Of a DNA stretch of 64,000 nt, positions 14,267 through 23,142 are shown piece after piece; position 1 is the first letter of the stretch, and each line of letters begins with the position of its first letter. The position numbers and the translations under genes were made by a program. Source of the stretch: Polyangia bacterium (lineage in GTDB: Bacteria > Myxococcota_A > Polyangia > Nannocystales > Nannocystaceae). The notes under the pieces were generated by a model. That model was not told the DNA's origin. It did not search any database and worked only from the letters and a program-made list of their open reading frames with translations. The DNA is taken from assembly GCA_030430565.1 (NCBI GenBank), contig JAUIKS010000006.1:186001-250000 (forward strand). Direction: 5' to 3'.

Positions 14267-14421
14267 CAGTATTCGGGCAGCGGGCCGCTGCTTAACGCCA
14301 GGGCTCCCTCCACCTTCCGGGCGGCGAGCGTCTGGGCGGGTGAAGCGGACGGGCGCTGGTTCGCTCGCCGTCCTCAGGCGGCTCCTCCCTGGCTCGCGCG
14401 CGTCCCTTGAGCTTCGGTGAT
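14267..14421 (+). repeat. 155-bp duplicated structured element, copy 2
   Basis: This second copy lies 211 bp downstream of the first with 153 of 155 positions identical. Here the first hairpin is perfect (GCAGCG-GGC-CGCTGC, 14277-14291). The 56 bp after each copy are also related but clearly diverged (GAGCTTCGaT..GGGCTcCG against GAGCTTCGtT..GGGCTtCG). The 155-bp unit is therefore much better conserved than the rest of the duplication. Confidence 0.8.
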
Positions 14422-14628
14422 GCGTTCATGTCTACGAGCTTCGTTGGGGCTTCGCCGTCGAGCTTCGATGATGGTTTTGTGCAGCGGGCGGCCGTGGCGG
14501 CGCGCTGGGTTCTCAAGCGGCCGACATACGCGACAACAACTCGTGCGACTCAGAGGCTCCAACGCGATGTTGACCAACAACGCGCGTGACGGGCAGCGGT
14601 ACCGATCGCTGACGAGGCGATCGAGCGG

Positions 14629-15048
14629 TCAGCCGCCGAAGGCTTCGCGCAGGCGGTCGGCGAGGAGGCCGAGCAGCGAGGTCTGGGTGATGAGGCGGCG
14701 GAGGATGAGGATAGCGAGGGCGGCCGCGAGGGCGTAGGCGGCGGCGAGCACGAGGCCGCGGCGGCCGGGCTCGAGTCCGGCGCCGGCGATCTGCTCGGGC
14801 TCGGTGGCCTTGACGACCCGGTCGGTGAAGAGCGCGTCGGGGCGGAGCTTGACGCTGTCGAAGAACTCGAGCTCCTCGTCGATCCACTCGGCGAGGACCT
14901 CGCGGCAGCGCGCGTTGGTCTCGACGAGCTGCCTCAGATCCTCGGGGAGCCAGGTCTTGCCGCTGGGATCCTCGCGGACGTCAGCCGCCTGTACGTCGAG
15001 CTCGCAGAGCGCGTCGTAGAGGCGGGTGGGGGGATCGGGTGAAACCAT
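14629..15048 (-). CDS. Small protein with one C-terminal membrane helix
   Basis: This 139-residue protein has a soluble acidic N-terminal part (residues 1-95) and one hydrophobic helix at about 101-121 (GLVLAAAYALAAALAILIL), followed by a short tail. The layout recalls membrane anti-sigma factors. The zinc-finger His/Cys pattern is absent and no sigma-factor gene is adjacent, so I assign no function. It lies 15 bp downstream of tyrS on the same strand and may be co-transcribed. Confidence 0.65.
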   Translation of the reverse strand: MVSPDPPTRLYDALCELDVQAADVREDPSGKTWLPEDLRQLVETNARCREVLAEWIDEELEFFDSVKLRPDALFTDRVVKATEPEQIAGAGLEPGRRGLVLAAAYALAAALAILILRRLITQTSLLGLLADRLREAFGG

Positions 15049-15063
15049 TCAGCCTGGTGATGA

Positions 15064-16374
15064 TCAGGTTGCGGCCTGGGTCGACGAGAGGCAAATCCGG
15101 AAGCGCTTTTTCCCGACTTTGATCCGGAGCCCCTGGTCGTCTTGATCATTCGCGGTCAGCACGCGGTTGGGATCGGTGCACGGCTCGTCGTTGATCTTAA
15201 CCGCCTTGCCCTCGATGCGCCTGCGCGTCTCCCGTTTCGACTTGAAGGCCTGCACGTGCTCATGAACGAGCAGGTCGACGAGCCTGATCTCGGCGGCCTC
15301 GATGGTGCGCTCCGGGACGGCGCTCCAGTCGTCGCCGCCGCCGAAGGCCTGCTGGCTCGCGGTCGCGGCCCGCGTGGCGGCGTCTTCGCCGTGCAGCAGC
15401 CGCGTCGCCTCAAACGCGAGCCGCTGCGTGGCGGCGCGCATCGCCGCGCCCTCGACGCGCGTGAGCTCGTCGATCTCCTCGAGGGGCAGCTCGGTGTAGA
15501 GGCGCAGGAGCCGGGCTACGTCGCGATCGTCGCGGTTGATCCAGTACTGGTAGTACTCGAAGGGCGAGAGCCGCTCGCGCGAGAGCCAGACGGCGCCGCG
15601 CTCGCTCTTCCCCATCTTGCGCCCGTCGCTCGTCGTCAGCAGCGGGAAGGTGAGGCAGGTCGCCCCGCCCCCGGCGGGCTCCTGCCCGGCGTCGCGCTGC
15701 TCGCCGGCGATGCGCCGGATCAGCTCGACCCCGGCGATCATGTTGCCCCACTGATCGCTGCCGCCGAGCTGGAGTGAGCAATTGTACTTTTCGGACAGGT
15801 AGAAGAAGTCGTAGGCCTGCAGCAGCTGGTAGTTGAACTCGAGGAAGCTGAGCGGGATCTCGGCGTCGAGGCGGTCGCGGTAGGTCTTGACCGCGACCAT
15901 GCGGTTGACGGTGAAGTGCCGGCCGATATCGCGCAGGAACTCGACGTACTTGAGGCCGAGCAGCCAGTCGGCGTTGTTGAGCAGCAGCGCGTCGTTGTCG
16001 GCGCCTGTGTCAAAGTGCAGGAAGCACGCGAACTGATCGCGGAACGCCTGGGCGTTGCGGGCGATGGTCTCGGGCGTGAGGATCTTGCGCATCTCGGTCT
16101 TGCCCGAGGGGTCGCCGACCATCGCGGTGCCGCCGCCGAGCAGGCACAGCGGGCGGTGACCGTGCTTCTGGAGCACGCGCATCGCCATGATGGTCAGCAG
16201 GTTGCCGGCGTGCAGCGAGGGGGCGGTCGGGTCGAAGCCGATGTAGAAGGTCACCATCCCGCTCGCGAGCGCGCGGTCGATGGCCTCGACGTCCGAGGCC
16301 TGCTCGAAGTAGCCACGCGCGACGAGGGTCGCGAGGGCGGGGGACTTCGGGGTCGGTGCAGGGGCCTGGGGCAT
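15064..16374 (-). CDS. tyrS: Tyrosyl-tRNA synthetase
   Basis: This 436-residue class I synthetase charges tRNA-Tyr. The HIGH-type motif is PSLHAGN (His55) and the KMSKS loop is KMGKS (253-257). The C-terminal 65 residues form an S4 RNA-binding domain (KSKRETRRRIEGKAVKINDE). I start at MPQAPAP; an in-frame ATG 36 bp upstream would overlap the neighbouring stop. It lies 32 bp behind the L,D-transpeptidase gene and could be read from the same mRNA. Confidence 0.97.
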   Translation of the reverse strand: MPQAPAPTPKSPALATLVARGYFEQASDVEAIDRALASGMVTFYIGFDPTAPSLHAGNLLTIMAMRVLQKHGHRPLCLLGGGTAMVGDPSGKTEMRKILTPETIARNAQAFRDQFACFLHFDTGADNDALLLNNADWLLGLKYVEFLRDIGRHFTVNRMVAVKTYRDRLDAEIPLSFLEFNYQLLQAYDFFYLSEKYNCSLQLGGSDQWGNMIAGVELIRRIAGEQRDAGQEPAGGGATCLTFPLLTTSDGRKMGKSERGAVWLSRERLSPFEYYQYWINRDDRDVARLLRLYTELPLEEIDELTRVEGAAMRAATQRLAFEATRLLHGEDAATRAATASQQAFGGGDDWSAVPERTIEAAEIRLVDLLVHEHVQAFKSKRETRRRIEGKAVKINDEPCTDPNRVLTANDQDDQGLRIKVGKKRFRICLSSTQAAT

Positions 16375-16406
16375 GCGGCGAATGGTAGCGCTTCGAGCGG
16401 CGGGGT

Positions 16407-17414
16407 TCACTCGAAGACGTACGCGCCGCGCTCGACGCGAATCGCGGGCATTCGCCGGTCGGCCTCGAAGGCGTCCTTGCCCCGCTTGAGGACGGTCCAG
16501 AACGCGGCGAGGTCGGGATCTCGGGTGGTCTCGCGGGCGATGAGGCCGTCGAGGTCGCGCCCGGGGAACAGGTGGACGCGCGCGCGCTCTCCGTCCGGGA
16601 GCGCCTTCGTCATGACCCAGAGCTCCTCCATGCGCGCGTCGCTCATGGCGAGGCAGCCGATCGAGACGCAGTTGCCGTGGATCATGATGGCGCTGCCGGT
16701 GTAGCCGAGCGCGCGGTCGCGGCGGTTGGGGTAGCTGATCCGCATGGAGAGGTGGAAGCGGCTGCGCGGGTTGAACAGGTCGATCTTGTAGAAGCCCTCG
16801 GGGACCTGGTAGTCGCCCTCGGCTTTCTTGGGGCCGAGCTCGCCCGAGCCCGCGCAGATCCGGTACGTGGCGACGTGGGTGAGCGGATCGCCGCGGCGAT
16901 CGTTGGCCCAGACCTCGAGCTCGCGCTCGTCCTTGAACGCGCGCAGGAGCAGCTGCTTGGGCGGGAAGCGCAGACCTGCGTCTTCAAACAGCTCCTTCAC
17001 GGTCTCGAGCCGGCGCGTGTGCGCGCCGCGATCGCGCGTCTTCGCGGATCCTCCCTCGGCGGTCCACTGGGTGTACTCGCGGACAGGTCGCGTCGGCGCC
17101 GGCTCGGCGCGCGGCGTCGGCTCGTCGCCCTCCGCCTCTGCGGGATCGTCCGCGTTGATCGCTGGAGCAGGCTGCGCGGGCGCGGCCTCCGTCGCGGGGG
17201 CGCGCTCGCGGGGCGGCTGCTCGGGCGCGTCGGTGCGCGGCCGCGAGGAGGGATCGAGCTCGGCGTGACGCGCGGGCATGGACGGGGCGGGGGCGGAGCT
17301 GGCGGGCGGATCGCAGGCGGCGCAGGCCGAAGATACCAGCGCGAGCGAGAGCAGGCCGACGCAGGCCCCGGCGAGCGCGGGCGCGAGGCGACGGGGCGCG
17401 GGGACACGGTCCAT
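16407..17414 (-). CDS. Exported YafK-like L,D-transpeptidase
   Basis: This 335-residue enzyme is predicted to make or edit peptidoglycan cross-links or links to lipoproteins. The YkuD/YafK catalytic signature HGNCVSIGCLAM has His246 and catalytic Cys254. The N-terminus has a signal helix ending in a Cys-rich ACAAC stretch (possibly a lipoprotein, though the lipobox is not canonical). About 100 residues of Ala/Pro/Glu-rich linker follow, typical of a periplasmic tether. I chose the ATG at 17414, where the hydrophobic signal begins; the longer frame is Arg-rich. The reaction is inferred from the family. Confidence 0.88.
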   Translation of the reverse strand: MDRVPAPRRLAPALAGACVGLLSLALVSSACAACDPPASSAPAPSMPARHAELDPSSRPRTDAPEQPPRERAPATEAAPAQPAPAINADDPAEAEGDEPTPRAEPAPTRPVREYTQWTAEGGSAKTRDRGAHTRRLETVKELFEDAGLRFPPKQLLLRAFKDERELEVWANDRRGDPLTHVATYRICAGSGELGPKKAEGDYQVPEGFYKIDLFNPRSRFHLSMRISYPNRRDRALGYTGSAIMIHGNCVSIGCLAMSDARMEELWVMTKALPDGERARVHLFPGRDLDGLIARETTRDPDLAAFWTVLKRGKDAFEADRRMPAIRVERGAYVFE

Positions 17415-17467
17415 GTCCTGATCAGACGCGCGGGGACGTCGATCGATTTCTCCGCGGCGCCTAAAGA

Positions 17468-17866
17468 TCAGGGCTGCGAGGGCGCGCCGGGCAGATCGGG
17501 CAGCAGCTCGGGGTTGATCCGGTGGACGATGATCCGACGGCGCAGCGCGTGCTCGCTGAGGCCGAGGAGCTCCGCCGCGTCGGCGACCTCGCCGGCGCGG
17601 GCGAGCGCGCGGATACACAGCGCGCGCTCGAGCTCGGCGACGGTCTGGACGTCGAGCACGAGCGCGTGCTCCGGCGTGACCGCGGGCGGCTCGACGCGCG
17701 TCGGCGTCCACGAGAGCCCGAACCGCTCGACGTAGCGGGCGAGCGCGCCCTGGGTGATGCCGAGGCGCGCGGCGGCCTCGCGGTAGCCGCTGCTCGTCGC
17801 CAGGACGTCTCGGCACAGGCGCTCGATCGCCGGATCTAGCTCGAGTGTCTCGAGAACCAGCTCCAC
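17468..17866 (-). CDS. Fis-type helix-turn-helix protein
   Basis: This 132-residue protein starts at GTG. Its C-terminal part (VADAAELLGLSEHALRRRI, about residues 94-112) is a Fis/NtrC-type DNA-binding helix-turn-helix. An earlier segment (YREAAARLGITQGALARYV, about 28-46) looks like a second HTH. There is no receiver or ATPase domain. It is likely a small DNA-binding regulator; targets are unknown. It lies between the PLD-like gene and the transpeptidase gene with gaps of about 50 bp on each side. Confidence 0.75.
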   Translation of the reverse strand: MELVLETLELDPAIERLCRDVLATSSGYREAAARLGITQGALARYVERFGLSWTPTRVEPPAVTPEHALVLDVQTVAELERALCIRALARAGEVADAAELLGLSEHALRRRIIVHRINPELLPDLPGAPSQP

Positions 17867-17917
17867 GGCCGCAGTGTACCGCCGGAGCGCCAGCCTCGCG
17901 CGCGGGATCGCGCCCCG

Positions 17918-19324
17918 CTACTCGGCGACGCGCGGCGCGGGGTAGCGCGCGTCCGGGTCGAGGCGGGTCGCGAGCGAGCTGTCCCAGAGGTCATCGAAGA
18001 GCCGCGCGAGCCGACGGGCGAAGGCCTCGCCGCGGACGAGCAGGCCGACGTTGCGGCTGCCGTAGAAGTACTCGCGCGCCCAGTTGCTGGTCCCGACCCA
18101 GGCGAGCCGCGCGTCGACGACCAGGAACTTGCTGTGGATGACGCGGGCGAAGGGGATGAAGCCGGCGCTGTGCGCCGGGATCGTGACGAAGGAGACCTCG
18201 AGGCCGGGGACGCGCTGGAGCTCGCGCAGCGGCGCGACGCGGTCCTCGGCGGTGCTCCAGTGGGCGACCATGAGCCGCGTTCGCACGCCGCGGGCGGCCG
18301 CGCGGCGCAGCGCGGCGTCGAGCTCGTTAAACCGGCGCGCGCCTTCGAGCGCTCGGTTGTCGAAGCTGAGCAGCTGGACGCGGACCTGCTCGCGCGCGCC
18401 GTCGATCGCGTCGACGAGCTGCGGGAGGTCCCAGTCGCGCGCGCGCTCGAGGTGCCCGCGCGGGCTGGCGACCAGCGAGAGCGCGACGGGCTCGGCGTCG
18501 TTGTCGGCGTTTTTGTAGCGCGCGCGCAGCTCGTGCTCGTCCGTCGGCCGCGGCAGCACGCGCGACGCGTGCGCGCGGGCGTCGGCCTCGCGCGCGCCCT
18601 CGGCCAGCGCCCAGTCGTACTCAAATAGCCAGCTCAGCTCGCGCGCGACGGCGGGGTGACGCAGGCGCACGCCGAGCTCGAGGATGTGCTCGAGCGCGCG
18701 CCAGTCGAAGTTCTGGCTGCCGAGGAACAGCTCGCGGCGATCGACGATGAAGTACTTCGCGTGCAGGACCCCGTCGCCTTCCTCCTCGGCGCTGTAGCGC
18801 GCGCCGTCGATCAGCCGGAGCTGGACGCCGTCGATCGCCGCGAGGCGGTCGGGCACCGCCGGCATCTTCGCGTGGAAGCTGCGATCGAACAGGAAGCGGA
18901 TCGCGACGCCGCGGGCGGCCGCGCGCTCGATCGCCGCGATCACCGGCTCGAGCGCGCCGTCCGGGGCGCTCGCGCCGTAGAACTCGGCGAAGTCGACGCG
19001 CTCGCGCGCGCCGTCGATCATGGCGATCCAGCTGTCGGCGGCGTCGGCGAGGTCGGCCTGGCCGAGCTCGGTCTCGAGCGGCCAGCTCTCGACGAGCTCG
19101 AGCGTCGCCGCGAGACCTTCGTCATCTGGCTCAGCGGGATCAGCCGGGGCGGTCGGGTCAACCGGCGGGGGCAGGGCGTCGGCGGCGTTGTGCTCCATCG
19201 GGGTCGTTGGGGAGACGGGCGCGGGCGCGCAGCTCGAGCCGGCGAGCAAGAGCGCGAGCGCCCCGACGACACGGCGCGGGGGCGCGCGGAAGGTGATAGC
19301 GTGCGTGGACCGTGCGGACCGCAA
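17918..19324 (-). CDS. Exported phospholipase-D-family protein
   Basis: This protein of about 468 residues has two complete HKD motifs, HAKYFIVDRRELFLGSQN and HSKFLVVDARLAWVGTSN. The two-domain layout suits phospholipase D, cardiolipin-synthase-like or nuclease enzymes. The N-terminus carries a signal segment (VVGALALLLAGSSCAP), probably a lipoprotein. No ATG fits just before the signal. The best start is TTG at 19324, preceded by GGAG 9 bp away. That start overlaps the first 13 bp of the divergent methyltransferase gene. The substrate cannot be told. Confidence 0.86.
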   Translation of the reverse strand: MRSARSTHAITFRAPPRRVVGALALLLAGSSCAPAPVSPTTPMEHNAADALPPPVDPTAPADPAEPDDEGLAATLELVESWPLETELGQADLADAADSWIAMIDGARERVDFAEFYGASAPDGALEPVIAAIERAAARGVAIRFLFDRSFHAKMPAVPDRLAAIDGVQLRLIDGARYSAEEEGDGVLHAKYFIVDRRELFLGSQNFDWRALEHILELGVRLRHPAVARELSWLFEYDWALAEGAREADARAHASRVLPRPTDEHELRARYKNADNDAEPVALSLVASPRGHLERARDWDLPQLVDAIDGAREQVRVQLLSFDNRALEGARRFNELDAALRRAAARGVRTRLMVAHWSTAEDRVAPLRELQRVPGLEVSFVTIPAHSAGFIPFARVIHSKFLVVDARLAWVGTSNWAREYFYGSRNVGLLVRGEAFARRLARLFDDLWDSSLATRLDPDARYPAPRVAE

Positions 19325-20172
19325 GTCGCCTGTCTCCTGCTCGTTGGATCCTCGCGCGCGCCCGGTGGACGATCGCGCTCGCGCTCCCGTGTACCATCTC
19401 CTGCGCGGTTCCGGCCGCGACGGTATCCCCCACGAGCCCGCGAGCCAGCGAGGGGCACGTTGAGGTCGCGCACGGCGGCGCGGACGCGAGCGTGGATGAG
19501 CCCGGCGCGCCCGCGACGACGCCCGCGGCCACACCCGAGGCGAGCGTCCACCCGGGGATCAACAACAAGTACTTCGAAGAGACGAAGATCCGGCGCTGGC
19601 GCAAGCGCTTCGAACGCGAGGGGCGCGAGGTCTACGACCACCGCGACGCGATCATCACGGCGCTCGCGCTCACGCCCGGGGCGGCGGTCGCCGACATCGG
19701 CGCGGGCACGGGCCTGTTCACGATCTTGCTCGCGCGCGCGGTTGGTCCGAAGGGACATGTCTACGCGGTCGACCTGATGCCGCACTTCCTCGAGCACATC
19801 AACGCGCAGGCCGAGGAGCAGGGGCTCGCCGGGCTCATCACGACGGTGCAGGCCGAGGAGCGCTCGTCCGCGCTGGCGGCGGGATCGGTGGACGTCGTGT
19901 TCACGAGCGACGCCTACCACCACATCGAGTTCCCGCGCGCCTACTTGGCGTCGATCCACGCGGGCCTGCGGCCGGGCGGGCTGCTGTACGTGATCGACTA
20001 CGATCGCGTCGAGGGCGAGAGCGACGCGTGGTTGCTCGAGCACGTCCGCGCGGGCAAGCAGGTCGTGGTCGGGGAGATCGAGTCCGCCGGCTTCGCGCTG
20101 GAGGGGGAGGTCGCGCTGGCCGACGGGGCGCTGAAGGAGAACTACTTCCTGCGCTTTCGTCGGAGCCCGTGA
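19312..20172 (+). CDS. Exported SAM-dependent methyltransferase-like protein
   Basis: This 286-residue protein has a class I methyltransferase core at about residues 100-240. The SAM-binding motif is VADIGAGTGLFT, with an acidic second motif VYAVDLMPHFLEHI and the SDAYHHIEF segment. It starts with a signal-like region (WTIALALPCTISCAVPA) and a Pro/Ala/Thr-rich linker, so export or lipidation is predicted. That is odd, because SAM is cytoplasmic. The GTG start lacks a good Shine-Dalgarno. Divergent from, and overlapping, the PLD-like gene. Confidence 0.8.
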   Translation: MRTASRLSPARWILARARWTIALALPCTISCAVPAATVSPTSPRASEGHVEVAHGGADASVDEPGAPATTPAATPEASVHPGINNKYFEETKIRRWRKRFEREGREVYDHRDAIITALALTPGAAVADIGAGTGLFTILLARAVGPKGHVYAVDLMPHFLEHINAQAEEQGLAGLITTVQAEERSSALAAGSVDVVFTSDAYHHIEFPRAYLASIHAGLRPGGLLYVIDYDRVEGESDAWLLEHVRAGKQVVVGEIESAGFALEGEVALADGALKENYFLRFRRSP

Positions 20173-20175
20173 GGC

Positions 20176-23097
20176 TCAGCGCACCCACTCGATCGTCTCG
20201 ACGCCGGCCTCGCGGTAGCCGGCGATGACGCGCGCGCGGGCGCCGATGCAGAGCGTGCGGGCGCGCGCGGGATCGAGCTCCTCACGCATCACCAGCGCGA
20301 GCTCGCCGGGCTGGAGACGCGCGACCTGGTCGGCGACCGTGGCGAAGTAGCCGTGGGGTAGATCGCGGCGGGCGGTAAAGGAGAGCCGGCTGGCGAGGGT
20401 CTCGGGGTCCCCGGCGTCGGCGAGCAGGCGCCGGAGGACGGTCCTGCGCGCGCGCGCGAAGCGTCCCTCGTGGGTCGCGTCGGCCTGCACTCGCTCGAGG
20501 CTCTCGCGCAGCGCCGTGAGAGCCTCGCCGGTCCGCGCGGGATCGACTTGTCCGTAGATCGTGAGGCTCGGGAGGCCGGTGTCCCCCTCGAGGTAGGCGT
20601 TGATCCCGTAGCTGGCCCCGAGCTGCTCGCGGACCCTGCCCACGAAGTCGTCGAGGAGCTCGACCATGACGAGGCGCGCGCCGTGTCGTTCGCCCGCGAG
20701 CCCGGGGAGCGGGAGCGCGATGTAGATCGAGCTCTGGGTCGCGTCGTCCTCGGCGAGCGCGAGATCTCGAGCGCCGTCGGGCGCGGCCTGCAGCGCGACG
20801 GACGGCCTGTCTCGTGGTTCAGGCGCGCGATCCCAGCGCTCGATGCGGCGCCCGAGCGATCGATCCTGGAAGCGGGCCTGGACGTGCGCCGCGGCGAGCT
20901 CGGGGTTGAAGCGCCCGGTGACGATCAGCGTGGCCGAGGCGGCGCGGTAGTGCCTGCGCTTGAAGGCGCGCAGCTCGGCGTCGGTGAGCGCGGCGAGCTG
21001 CGCGAGCGTGGGCTCGCTGCGGCGCGCGTAGGGGTGGCGCTCGCCGAACACGGCCGCGTTGAGGCGCTGCTCGGCGCGCAGCCGGCCCTCGACGTCGCGG
21101 CGCCCGAGCTGGGCCCGCAGGACCTTGCGCTCGCCGTCGAGGGTCGCGGGGTCGAAGACGCCGTCGGCGGTGAAGGTGCTGAGCCCGCCGAGCAGATGGT
21201 CGAGCTCGCCGGCGAGCCCGGTGACGCGGAACTCGGTGGTCTCGGTCGAGACGCCGCGGGCCGCGTCGGCGCCGGCGTCGAAGTAGGCGTTGTACAGCTC
21301 GCCAGTCATGCCGCTCCTGTAGGGGGTGATCCAGTCGGCGACGAGCCGCGCGAGCGCGGGCTGCTCGCGCGGCGCGTCGATCGTGCCGACATCAAAAAGC
21401 AGCCGGAGCTCGACCAGCGGCAGCCCGTCGGTGGGCGCCAGGATGACGCGCATCCCGTCGTCGAGCGTGAACTCCTGGATCGGCGCGGTCCAGCGCGGGG
21501 TCGTGTCGAGGGCCGCCTCGTGCAGGTCTCGCGGGGGCGCGGAGGTGACGCTCGCGCTCGCCATGAAGCGCCCGGCGCGGGGCGGCGCGGGGTCCTCGCC
21601 GGAGGGGGTCAGCCAGATGACCTTCTTCTTGTTGTCGGCGAAGCGCTCGACCCAGACCGTCGCCTTTACGGGATCCAGCTCCTCGAGGGCGCGGATCGAC
21701 TCGGCGACGGACTGCTCGCGCGCGCCCGAGAGAAGATCGGCGAGCAGGGCGCCCCGCGACCGCTGTTGGCTCGCGTTTTGGAGCGTGCGCAGCATGAGCC
21801 GCTGCTTGGCGTGCTGCGTCTGACGTTTGGCGTCGTCGGTGCCGCGGTGGAGCTGGTCCAACATAGCGAGCAGCGCCTTCTCGGTCGCCCGCAGGCCGTC
21901 GTCGTCAGGCGCTGCAGCGGCGGCGTAGAGCGCCAACCAGCGCTCCTCGGCGCCGCCGAGCACGAGCAGGCGGGTGTCGGCGACCGCCTCGTGGGCGCGC
22001 GCGAGCTCGTGCAGCGCGCGTCGGAGTCGCGCGATGATCATGCGCTCTTGGAGCGACGGCTCGACGCGCGTCCTGATCTCCGGAGGACCGTCGCCGACGG
22101 CGAGGGTGAACCGCTCGGGTGAGGCGAGCACCAGCGCCACGCCCGGTCGGTCGACGGCGGCTTGGACGCGCTCACGCGTGTAGCGAAACGCCCACCGATC
22201 GCTGCCCGCCAAGGGCGGGTGCGGCAGCGCGGTCGCCTGCGGGATCGCGGCGAGCGAGCGACGCGCGAGCGGCCGCACTCGCTTCGGATCAAACGCGCCG
22301 GTGATGATCACGTCGATCGCGTCGGGCGTGTAGCGGCGCCGCGTGAACGCGCAGACATCCGCGCGGGTGATCGCGGCGAGCTCGAGCTCGTCGTCCTCGA
22401 TCGGGTCGCGGTAGGGATGGCCCTTGGGGAAGCTCGCGGCCGTCAGCGCGCGCTCCAGGTAGCGCTCGCGGTCCCCGGCGAGCTGCCGCAGCTCGTTGGC
22501 GACGACGTTGAGCTCGCGCTCAAACCGCGCGGGGCTGAGCGCCGCGCAGTCGCTGCGCAGGCGCGCGAGCTCGAGCTCGAGCAGCCGCTCGACATCCGCG
22601 GCCAGCCCGGTCGTCGTGTAGTGGGTTACGTCCGGGCTCGTGAAGGCGTTGTGATACAGGCTCACCGCCTCGAGCTGCTCGTTGATGGTCACCCGCTCGT
22701 CGAGCGCCGGCTCGGCCGCGGCCGCGTCCCAGTCGGCGACGTACTCAAAGGTCATGTGCTCGACGACGTGCGCCAGGCCGCCCTTGCCCGGCGGATCGTC
22801 GCGGCTGCCGGCGGCCACGCGGACATCGATCTGCACGAGGTTGGCGCGCGCGTCAGGGACCAGCAGCAGGCGCGCGCCGTTGTCGAGTCGCTCGACGTGG
22901 CGGGTCTGCCCGAGCCGCTCGAGCTGCGCGGAGACGTCGCGCGCGGGCGTCGGCAGGTCACGGGCGAAGCCGGCGCAGCCGCTGGCGGCGACGGCGAGCG
23001 CGAGCGCGGTCGTTCGCCGTCGCCGCGCGCGCGGGGGGAGCCGGTGCTTCGAATGGGGGTGCATCGCGGGGCAGGGCGCGGCGGGCCGCGTCCTCAT
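20176..23097 (-). CDS. M16-family zinc metalloprotease lipoprotein
   Basis: This 973-residue tandem insulinase-type protease has a first catalytic half with the inverted zinc motif HxxEH (His110, Glu113, His114) and a downstream Glu. The second half is a non-catalytic M16 domain pair, as in pitrilysin-like and PqqL-like proteins. The N-terminus has an Arg-rich region, a hydrophobic helix and a lipobox-like AASGC (Cys41). The protease is thus probably tethered in the periplasm. An ATG at 23064 is an equally good start. It lies 45 bp after zapA on the same strand. Confidence 0.9.
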   Translation of the reverse strand: MRTRPAAPCPAMHPHSKHRLPPRARRRRTTALALAVAASGCAGFARDLPTPARDVSAQLERLGQTRHVERLDNGARLLLVPDARANLVQIDVRVAAGSRDDPPGKGGLAHVVEHMTFEYVADWDAAAAEPALDERVTINEQLEAVSLYHNAFTSPDVTHYTTTGLAADVERLLELELARLRSDCAALSPARFERELNVVANELRQLAGDRERYLERALTAASFPKGHPYRDPIEDDELELAAITRADVCAFTRRRYTPDAIDVIITGAFDPKRVRPLARRSLAAIPQATALPHPPLAGSDRWAFRYTRERVQAAVDRPGVALVLASPERFTLAVGDGPPEIRTRVEPSLQERMIIARLRRALHELARAHEAVADTRLLVLGGAEERWLALYAAAAAPDDDGLRATEKALLAMLDQLHRGTDDAKRQTQHAKQRLMLRTLQNASQQRSRGALLADLLSGAREQSVAESIRALEELDPVKATVWVERFADNKKKVIWLTPSGEDPAPPRAGRFMASASVTSAPPRDLHEAALDTTPRWTAPIQEFTLDDGMRVILAPTDGLPLVELRLLFDVGTIDAPREQPALARLVADWITPYRSGMTGELYNAYFDAGADAARGVSTETTEFRVTGLAGELDHLLGGLSTFTADGVFDPATLDGERKVLRAQLGRRDVEGRLRAEQRLNAAVFGERHPYARRSEPTLAQLAALTDAELRAFKRRHYRAASATLIVTGRFNPELAAAHVQARFQDRSLGRRIERWDRAPEPRDRPSVALQAAPDGARDLALAEDDATQSSIYIALPLPGLAGERHGARLVMVELLDDFVGRVREQLGASYGINAYLEGDTGLPSLTIYGQVDPARTGEALTALRESLERVQADATHEGRFARARRTVLRRLLADAGDPETLASRLSFTARRDLPHGYFATVADQVARLQPGELALVMREELDPARARTLCIGARARVIAGYREAGVETIEWVR

Positions 23098-23142
23098 CCC
23101 CCATTGTGCGTCGAGCCGGCGCTCCTTACAGCGCGGACGCGG

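Larger units (their letters stand above)
13955..14628. other. Gene-free repeat-rich region
   Basis: About 670 bp hold no credible gene. GCAGCGGGC recurs at 13989, 14024, 14277 and 14481, with a one-base variant (GCAGTGGGC) at 14066. GAGCTTCG recurs at 14198, 14225, 14409, 14436 and 14460. A 155-bp unit is duplicated. The stretch looks built from nested duplications. Confidence 0.75.

Noticed and set aside
13791-14313. Two minus-strand frames sharing the same N-terminal 16 residues
   Set aside because: The shared start comes only from the 155-bp DNA duplication; the frames lack protein-like composition.
13955-14628. CRISPR array
   Set aside because: Two long copies and irregular short words, not uniform 25-40-bp repeats with unique spacers, and no cas genes.
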